A DNA stretch of 64,000 bases from positions 1,612,001 through 1,676,000 of the forward strand of contig JBBPFI010000001.1 of assembly GCA_037974965.1 (NCBI GenBank), written 5' to 3'. Origin of the DNA: Dacryopinax spathularia (Eukaryota > Basidiomycota > Dacrymycetes > Dacrymycetales > Dacrymycetaceae). This document shows positions 56,211 to 64,000 of this stretch, piece by piece. Both the position numbers and the translations under genes were made by a program. How positions within the stretch are numbered: the stretch's first letter is position 1; each line of letters starts with the position of its first letter. The notes under the pieces are model-generated. The model was not told the origin of the DNA, made no database searches, and saw nothing but the letters and a program-made list of their open reading frames with translations.

Positions 56211-59200
56211 ATGACCACCCCCTCTTTCTCCAGGCTGCAGCTCGCAGCCGCCCTGATCGGTAACCCCCTTCCCACCTGAAGCGCTGTTCCGGTGCTAATG
56301 CAACACTGTAGAATACGACAACGACGCCGACGACCCCGAAGGCCCCTACCGCCTCGCCCGAGAATCCGCAATCTTCGCGCACACCCGTCGGTCCACTTCC
56401 CGCCCTTCTGGCCTCGGCATTGCCGGAGAAGCAGGAGACGCAGCGGGGTTCAGGAAAAGCAAAGCCGATTTCCTTAATGTCAAGCTTCCGAGCGAGATGG
56501 ACGCTGCGAGTGAACGGAGGAGCTTGAGTAGTGGGCGGAGGACTCCGGCGGGGAGGAAGAGCGTTCCTCCTGCTGAGGATGAGGTGGACTTGGCTGAGTG
56601 GGGGTTGGCGGAGAAACGGGATCCGGAGGAGGACGAAGAGGGGGAAGAGGACGATACCTTCCGAGAGCCGGAGAGGAGAAGGGTGGTCTCGGAGTTCTTG
56701 CCTGGTCCTAGTGCACTCGCTGGTGCTGGTGCTGCTGGAGGGAGGGATGGGAGACGGGTGTCGATCGCCATGAGCGAGCTGCCACCCTCGACATCGGCGT
56801 TTCACCAGAAACGGGCGAGAAGAAGCAGTCTGGGCGACTTTGGCGCTGGTGGAGCGTTCTTGGACGCTCCTGCAGCGGGAAGACGGTCCTTCACCGAACC
56901 ACTACAAACACGCCGGCTCAGCCTTGCACAAGGAGAGACGAGCTCTCTGCGTAACCCCTTTTCGCCTGTCGACGGGCCGGTACCGTTTCCGAGCACCGAA
57001 ACGCCCTCAGCTCCAGTGGACAAGGAAGAAGAGGAGAAGAATCCTTTCGCCCTACCACCGCCTTCACCAAGCCGCTCGTCGAGGTTCGACCCCAAAGCCC
57101 ACGGACGGACTCTCTCTACCACCTCATTCGCCTCTAAGGGTGTGCTGGGTACGGACAACCGCCGAACATCGCGCTACACTTCCTTAGGACAGGACGACGC
57201 CCGCTCCTCGCGCTACATCGACGACCCCCGGTCCTCCCGCTACTACTCAGTAGACGACGGCCGTTCCTCCCAGTACTTCCCCGCGGAGGCCGATGAGCCC
57301 GAAACGCGCTCCATGCTCCCTCCTTCCCGTTCTCGACCTCAATCCACCTACCTGCGAGACGAGGATATGGACCCCGAGCGTGCCCGCCGATTGTCGGGGT
57401 ACAACGTCCTCCGCCCCAAAGTCCTCGTCATGCCCAGTCCGCTGCAGAACGAAGAGTTCGCTTCTCCCGCATCAGACCTAAGCGGGAAAGCAGGGTTTAT
57501 CCATTCAAAAGACGGGCCACCGCTCCCGCCCGGTGCCAAAGCCGAACGACCGGGCCCGAGGCCGCTGAGCAGTATGACCCTGAGCAAATCCTTCGACGCT
57601 CTCTCTGTTGCTGGCGGGCCGGGAGGAGGAGGAGCACAGAGCTTCCACCTGAACCCACGGCAGTCGTTGACGCTGTCGCAGTTGACGTTCAGGAACTCAC
57701 TGATGAATGACGTCTCGTATGTTGATATGGGTCTGCGCAGAGCGGGCCAGGACGGGGAGAAAGTCACGTTGGAGGTGGAGGAGCAGGGTGAGGAGGAACA
57801 TCGGCCTAAGGGGGACAGGGCGCCGGGCGCGCTGTATGGAAGGAGTCTGATCGATGATCTCGAGGCTAGGAAAGCCGCGCTACGTGGGAGACAGAGGTAG
57901 GCCTTTCAGCGCATATATGCTGCGACATACTTGTGCTGATATGTATGGGGCGTCAGGGTGTTCACGGGCGACGACAGACCAGCGATGATGGACCGCCCTC
58001 AGCCAAAACGCGCAAGCACGCTCATCGACCCCTCATCCTTCGACAAAGCCCCCTTAACGCGTCAAAACACGCATCTCTCCACCGGCAGCGGCCGTGGTCT
58101 AGCAGGCGTCGCGGCCGGAGCACCACTCCTCAGCTTCGAGGGCGAGGATACGCTTACCTCTCCACTGGACCCTACGGGAACGAACACGAATAATCGCATG
58201 ACCAAGTCGAGGTCTACGTTCGGAGTAGACCAGATATGGGAGAAGGAACTGGCGAAACTGCAGGCTATTGAGGCTGAGGAGCGCAAGCTCGCTGAGGAAG
58301 AACGACGGGCCGAGGAAGAGAGAGAAGCCAGGAGGCGAAAGAAGGGCAAAGGAAGGGTCGTTTCTGGCGTACCCAGTTCACCTGGGATTCCGAAGTCTCC
58401 TCCGGCGCAGACGCCTTCCGTCAGGCAGACTTCGCCGCCTACGGTGCTGAATTTGCCGCCTTTGGGAAGTGCCAATGGCTTGCTGAGCGATGCCCATCGC
58501 CGAGAGAGCGCGACTACGCTCGGAGTGCATAATTGGTTCAACTCCGATGACGAGGAAGAAGACGAGAGCGAAGCGGAGAAGATGGATCTGCTCACGCCTA
58601 AGAGGCAACGGCAGGGATACGAGGCTACTCCCACCACCCTGCCCACGAGCCTGCCATCTCAGGGCCACCAGATGGACGACAGTAGCGAGGACGAAGATAT
58701 CCCTCTTGCTGCGAGGATGCAGAAGCTTGCTGTCACTGGTCTCCCGCCTCATCCAGCGCACGACGACGACTCAGAAGAGGAGGAATTGCCGCTCGCGGCG
58801 GTCATTGCGAAGAAGCAGCTGGAGAGGAGCGTTTCCTCCAAGCCTGGGTCGATCGCTTCTGGTCAGCAAGGGGTAAACGATTCTCCACGGCCTGGATCGT
58901 TCACGACACCGACCAGATCCGGTGCTCTGCCCACCTTCGATTTCGGTGGAACCGGTGGGCTAGCAGACAGTCTTGGCCTTGGTGAAGACACGAATACGAC
59001 TCCTACGAAAACTGCGGCAGGGGGCGAACCTACCAAACCTGCGCCTGCCAATGAGAGCGACGACGACGACGTTCCCCTCGGACTGCGTCACCCAGGCGCA
59101 GCTGTTCACCCTCCAGCTGGAGGAGACGACGACGAAGCTCCCCTGGGCATGCGTTTCCCTCAAGCAGCAATGCAGCAGCACGCCCAAGCGCAAGCACTGC

Positions 59201-59451
59201 AGCAACAGCAGTACATGCTGATGATGCAGCAGCAGATGATGTGGCAAGAAGCACAGATGAGGAATTCGATCGCCTTCCCTACTGCGCCTTCGGTGATGGG
59301 GATGCCCGGTGCGTTGGCGCCGCAGATGACGGGCTTCGGGATACCGTACGCACCGCCGATGATGGCAAATGTGCCGCCGTCGATTTCGGATCCGGGGAAG
59401 TTCAATCGGGTGGATCAGTGGAGGAGGGGTGTTGGGGTGGATGACCAGTAG
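56211..59451 (+). CDS. large disordered protein with acidic-Pro-Leu repeat motifs, function unknown
   Basis: Three exons (56211-56259, 56312-57896, 57957-59451) give 1042 aa. It starts MTTPSFSRLQLAAALIEYDN, and a short conserved-looking block (DPEGPYRLARESAIFAHTRR) follows. Then come Ser/Arg-rich stretches with repeated RRxS phosphorylation-type sites and four similar RSSRY/SRYYS-like units (residues ~300-350). A charged helix (ELAKLQAIEAEERKLAEEER) is present at ~650-700. In the last third four copies of an acidic run followed by PL-(A/G) occur: SEDEDIPLAARM, SEEEELPLAAVI, SDDDDVPLGLRH, DDDEAPLGMRF. A Gln/Met-rich block (59,160-59,260) precedes a hydrophobic Pro/Met/Gly end. I do not recognise a family; a scaffold or regulatory role is only a guess from composition. 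Confidence 0.75.
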
Positions 59452-59720
59452 GATTCATGGACTCTCTCTTTTTTCTTGCGTTCCTCGCTGCTTCGTTTCG
59501 TCGGACACTCTCACGGACCATACCACCAATACATAGCGATACACACTCAATGCAATATTTTCCCGTGCCGAGCAGTCCGTTGTGAGCTTACAGCGAGAGA
59601 ATCCTCCACTCGCCATCCACCAGCGCGATAAGCCTCAACTCACCGAACTTCAAGAAATGTATCATGCATAGGTTACAGTGTGTGTGATCAAAAGAGAAAT
59701 CATGCAGAAAGAAAGTCCCA
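59452..59720. other. convergent 3' intergenic region
   Basis: 269 bases between two converging genes; no gene or RNA seen. Confidence 0.4.
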
Positions 59721-62252
59721 TCAGATCTCTGTCGCATCCGGAGAGCCTACCCAAAACACCCGATAGTCATCAGCCGTCTTCTGCAGCCAGCCATAGACGC
59801 CCGCGTCTGACACCCTCGGCCGTTCCTCGATTGACTCATCCGACATGCTCCTGTGCAACAACGGTGCTCGGGCGAGCGAAGCACGCCAGACGTTGCCCAT
59901 GACAGCCATGCGGTCCCATTCGCCGCCTGAGCAGAGGAAGCCGGTGGAAAATCCTTCATGGGCGAACGCACGGCGGGGTTCGCTCGGGCCTGGTCGGCCC
60001 TTTCCGTTGGCTGCTCGCTTCTCACGATCTCGAGGACTAGAGAGGATATCTGTGACCGGCGTCTCGAGAATCTCAACCCCTTCGCTGCCGAAAGCGACGA
60101 GCTGCAAATTGGCATTCCCATCCGGCTGGATGACAACACGGCCTGCAACATCCCTTGGCGGACTGGTCCATGCGAAGACGTAGGCTGCATGTGATAAGAC
60201 CACGGGAATTGACAGAGGGCACGCGAAGGCATATGTGTACTTTCCCCTAGTGATGAAGTAGTACAACCGCTCGCTGGAAAGGAAGTGCGGCGTCGCTGCC
60301 AAATGCGTAGGCGTCGGCAGGTAGAGCTGGACGAGTGGCGCCCATCCCCACTTGCTCTCCCGGATTGCGTCCGAACCATACTTGTGCAACTTGGAAGAAT
60401 GGTTGTTCAAACTGTGCGTTGGGGAGAGCTCGGAGGAAGAGGAGGCTGACGACTCTGGAGATGGCGAAGTGTCGATTTCCCCTACGGCTGCGTCACTGAG
60501 GCGGATAATGACGGCTTTCTTATCGAAAGTAAGGAAAAGGCTGAGTTGCGGAGAGGATGGCTGGGCCGGCTGGGAAATACGTCGAGCGCGACCCGAACTT
60601 GGCGAGCCAGGATCGGAGAGCAGGCTTTCACGGCTACGAGAAATGGAGGGGCGATGATGATGTGATGCAGATGTGCGGTTATCTGGTGGAAGCTGGTATA
60701 CAAATCTTGCGCTCTTGGCCGGATGAGGGGTATAATAATCCTGTCAGAATAGGTCCTGTGAGCCAATGGCACACAAACAGGCGCGAAAGACGTACCTTGA
60801 CAAATGTGAATGCGCGCTCGCCTCTGGGCGCCTCAAACAGCACAATGCTCTTGGACGTGCCAACAGCAAGCATCGTCCTCCCATAATTCCCATGTTCCTG
60901 CGACCGCCACAGCTCGAAGAAAGAGACGTTGCCTGTTATCTTAGCGTGTTGAAACGGCTCGAAGTCCGTTGCCCAGCGTAATGGTAGGTCCTCCACCGCA
61001 TCCCAAGATCCACTGGCGCTTGGTGCATGAGAGTTCGCAGAAGCTCGTGATTTCGGTCGGCCATAAAGGGATTGCGATCGTGACGGAGGAACGGGAGGTA
61101 GTGGACGCGGTTGAGGCGAAGGAGTGCGAGCTGGTCCATGTGCGTGTGCGTCGCGGTGATCCGGACCTTCGACAAGCAGGTTCATCATCTTGCTCAGCCG
61201 ATTGCGCTGCTTCTTCGTAGGGGTCGTCTCCCAGGCCGCAGACCGGCCGACATCAAGGGGAGCGCTCTCCTTTGACCTTGTGAGACCGATGCCCGCATAT
61301 ATGAGGGAAAGAAACGCACCTTCTGCGTCACAGTCCACTTAACCAGGTTTACGAGGCTTTCGAGATTGTACATCCTCAGCTGGCGCACTGTCTCACACCG
61401 TCCAGTAGCATCGTATTGTTGCGTCGCCACTAGTGCAAGCACGATGCCCTTGTCCGGTTCGGCCACTAATGGGCCGCTCGCATCCTCCAGCAATGCGCAT
61501 TGAAGCACCCCACATCCTGTCCAAATTTCTCTTGCTCTCGCACCATCAAGCCCAGCAGAAGTAGCAAGCGGTTCCTGGCCATGTAGTCGAGGCAGCACGT
61601 CAAGCACACCTAGTCCCTCAGCTGTGCCAATAAGCAGGAAGCGGTCTCGCACTATTGGAAGCAAGCATTGAATTGGTGCTTCAGAGTGCGAGAGAAAGCG
61701 CGAGCCAAAGGTGTATACTGCTGCCGATGTTGGCGAGAGAGGATCACCAAAGCGTGTCGGTGAAGGGTAGGCGGGTGGTTGCGGTAATTCCGGTGGAGTG
61801 GGTTGGAAGCTGGTCGATGCAACCGCTTCGGGCGCTTCTAGCGCTTGAGACTGAGAGGCGACGTCTGTCGGAGAGTCGACGATCTGCCCTAGATGTTAGA
61901 CGAGGTTGACGAGTGCTGTAACAAACACGCGTACGCCTTCGCCCCAGCCTAGTCGTTGTTGCCGCGCGCGACGTTCCTCCGGCGTCTGGTCGCTGAACCG
62001 TTCCGCAGCGCGCTTGTCTATCCACCCCTTCCATCGACCAAATCTGTGATACCACCTCCAGCAAGCGCATACACGTGGGCTACCAGCGAGTACTTACCTC
62101 GAGTTTGGCGGCGCTGCTTGCTGCAGTTCGCCATATGTTGGGAGATGGTCGGGGTCGCCGCCGGTGTCGCGGTCGACTTCGACCCTGAGCGCCGCCATAT
62201 CGTTTGCGAGGTGATGTGGGGGAGCCTGGCCATCCTTCTCGTTCGCGGTCAT
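59721..62252 (-). CDS. CNH (citron homology) domain protein
   Basis: Starts MTANEKDGQAPPHHLANDMA at 62252. An N-terminal block RFGRWKGWIDKRAAERFSDQ then TPEERRARQQRLGWGEG precedes a Pro/Ser-rich linker. The CNH propeller follows: PIQCLLPIVRDRFLLIGTAE, GLGVLDVLP, CETVRQLRMYNLESLVNLVK, ELWRSQEHGNYGRTMLAVGT, IVLFEAPRGERAFTFVK and DYYTPHPAKSARFVYQLP, the last being the characteristic 'VK-x-aromatic-P' CNH strand. Then SLFLTFDKKAVIIRLSDAAV and, near the end, FAHEGFSTGFLCSGGEWDRM; stop at 59721. Introns near 62039-62094, 61908-61958 (51 nt), 61277-61320 and 60748-60796. CNH domains mostly bind small GTPases or tether complexes; no kinase, RhoGEF or Vps39-type repeat is present here, so it is a stand-alone CNH protein of unknown role. 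Confidence 0.8.
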
Positions 62253-62659
62253 TATCTGGGTTTGTCGATGGTGAGCTCAGCTCTCGCCTGATGACTTATG
62301 GTGGGTATAGGTAGGCAAGCAAGCGGCAGTAACAATGAGGACGGTTGTAACGCAATGACATAGGATGCCCATTGATGGAATGCATCGCCCCTCGTTGCCT
62401 CCCTTTTCCGGTGTCCGACGGCGTCGCGGTTCGGAACGCTGTGTAAATTCACGCGCTCGCTGTTTTCCTGTTCGTTCTCGTACGACTTCTTTGCCCTTCT
62501 TTCGTTCCTCCTCGGCGACTGCGTCGTCCGCTTCACTCACTCCCTATCGCTGTCCAACTCACTCACTCTCTGTTCGATACCCTCACTTCATCAACTGCAG
62601 CCATCCATACCGCAGGGCTCACTGCCCACCTGCCCACCACCCCTTCCTCCCTCCGACTA
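62253..62659. promoter_or_regulatory. divergent promoter region between CNH and kelch genes
   Basis: 407 bases between divergent ATGs. The half next to the kelch gene is CT-rich, as expected for a fungal leader. No TATA box evident. Confidence 0.4.
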
Positions 62660-64000
62660 ATGGCATTCTCCTTATTCCTCGCAGTAGCAGTCAATTTCCT
62701 AGCAGCCGCAAGCCAGCAAACACCATCAACTAACCAAGTATCGCCTCCGTTACAATGGATAAATTTGGGAAGCTTCGCCAGCGGGACTCCACCAAACCCG
62801 GTCAAGGATGCGATGATAGGTGCGCCACAATCCCTATTACTACTTGACAGGCGGATGGTTACCTCGACACAGGTTACGATGCAACATCGTCCAAGCTCAT
62901 CATCTTTGGCGGGTCGTCGCAGTCCGGGCAACAAACAGGGGAAACAACCTTGCTGGATACAAAGACGCTCACATGGGGTGTGCCGAATACCCCGCCAGGG
63001 CTGAACGCCAGCCCACCGCCCCGTAGCCTTGCGGTCGCTGGAGGGGACTATGCTGCCAGCTAGTGCGTCTTCTGAACCTGTTTTGGGGTCGTTGTCTGAT
63101 CCGCTGTAGTCGGACGGCATTTACGATGTATGGTGGGCTAGGGACTGGGGGCCCGCTAGACGATCTATGGGTGAGTGTTATTACCCCTATCTTTGTACAC
63201 TTCTGATAGCGTGCACAGAGCTTCGACTTCATCAGCGAGTTCTGGTCAGAAGGCCGGATAAACGAGTCTGTTCCAGGTCCAGGCGCACGCTATGGCGCAT
63301 CAGGTGGCACAGACCCTCTCATCGCCAATGCTCAACAACTCACAACATCAATGATCATCATCGGCGGTTCCGATGGGAAGCAGTGGTACTCTGATGCATG
63401 GGAGCTGCTCATTACCGGGACTCTTTCGTCCAACAATGTCAACATGACCGTTGGTACCTGGAACAAACTTTCCCCGAACAACCCCAACCTTTCACCCGCT
63501 CCACTAGAGGGCCAGGCAAACATCGTCCTGCCTGGATCGACGGTCACTATCGTCGGCGGGTGCAATACGACTGCGTCATCTCTGAACAACGCAACATGCG
63601 CCGTTCCAACCGCCAACGTCCTCAGCTTCGCTTCTGGTAACCCTGCTCAGACTGCCAGCTGGGCACAGATGAGCGCTCTCTGCCCTGGAGGTCGATACAA
63701 AGCCACTCTCGCCCCTAACCTGAACGGCGCTTCGAACACTTTCCAGCAACAAGCATTCATGATGTTTGGCTGGCTCGACCCAGCGCAGTGGAACGGCACA
63801 TATGCGGGAGAAGTCGACATCCTCAATGCCGAGACGGGCGACTGGTCCCGTATCGTCCCATCGAACGGTGGAAGCGTACCGTCGCCTCGGTACGGTGCTG
63901 TCGCAGTATCGCATAACGGCGTCATGGTCGGAAATAACCAGGTGGCCGCGAGTGACACCATCATCTTTGGCGGCGTGGACATCGCTACCGGCACATACCT
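62660..64000 (+). CDS. secreted kelch-repeat protein (partial, runs off the right edge)
   Basis: Starts MAFSLFLAVAVNFLAAASQQ, a typical signal peptide with likely cleavage after AAAS. Kelch blades follow: SSKLIIFGGSSQSGQQTGET, TLLDTKTLTW, RTAFTMYGGLGTGGPLDDLW, SFDFISEFW, MIIIGGSDGKQWYSDAWELL, VTIVGGC, MMFGWLDPAQWNGTYAGEVD and DTIIFGGVD. The repeated hydrophobic-GG followed by D-h-W/h-x-h pattern marks a galactose-oxidase/kelch beta-propeller. Introns are inferred at ~62819-62872, ~63063-63108 and ~63172-63219. N-glycosylation sequons (NNAT, NGT) fit an extracellular or wall-anchored location. Fungal proteins of this layout often carry a C-terminal membrane segment, which would lie outside the window. 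Confidence 0.82.

Overview
The window is nuclear DNA of a filamentous or yeast-like fungus, most likely a basidiomycete and plausibly a tremellomycete (inference). Genes carry several 45-60 nt GT-AG introns, some with a readable branch site. Coding GC is moderately high, core promoters are fungal TATA boxes, and proteins such as the Mdm34 ERMES subunit, Kch1-type channel, Uds1-domain protein and virilizer homolog fit that placement. I see no tRNA, rRNA or CRISPR, and the only mobile element is one short terminal-inverted-repeat DNA transposon relic.

Left part (1-9.3 kb): the 3' end of a Dal5-type MFS permease; two tandem sugar-transporter paralogs (1628-3651 and 5688-7664) separated by a 957 bp AT-rich TIR element with TA target duplication; then an uncharacterised membrane-anchored protein. 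Middle housekeeping block (9.7-29.2 kb): an Ale1-type MBOAT lysophospholipid acyltransferase, ribosomal protein eL18, a Tra2-like RRM/RS protein, Mdm34, a virilizer-like m6A-writer subunit divergent from a Slh1/ASCC3-type helicase, and a small polytopic membrane protein. From 29.2 to 32.6 kb the DNA is gene-poor, with at most one small gene.

Right part: two zinc-type MDR dehydrogenases on the minus strand (a TOXD/quinone-reductase type and a xylitol/arabinitol dehydrogenase type), a Uds1 coiled-coil protein, a short protein with only the Grn1 domain of the GNL3 GTPases, and an F-box protein. From 44.2 to 53.0 kb lie six head-to-tail minus-strand SAM-dependent methyltransferase paralogs, each with its own TATA box about 50-60 nt upstream of its ATG. 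They are followed by a Kch1-like potassium channel, a long disordered protein with acidic-Pro-Leu repeats, a CNH-domain protein, and a secreted kelch protein cut by the right edge.

The most notable features are the stand-alone methyltransferase array with no biosynthetic partner enzymes, the Slh1-type helicase that appears to end without its second Sec63 unit and whose P-loop is partly encoded by a 14 nt microexon, the divergent eL18/Tra2 pair in which both genes have an intron directly after the ATG, and the Grn1-only protein. Exon borders were inferred by eye from splice signals and reading frame and need transcript support.
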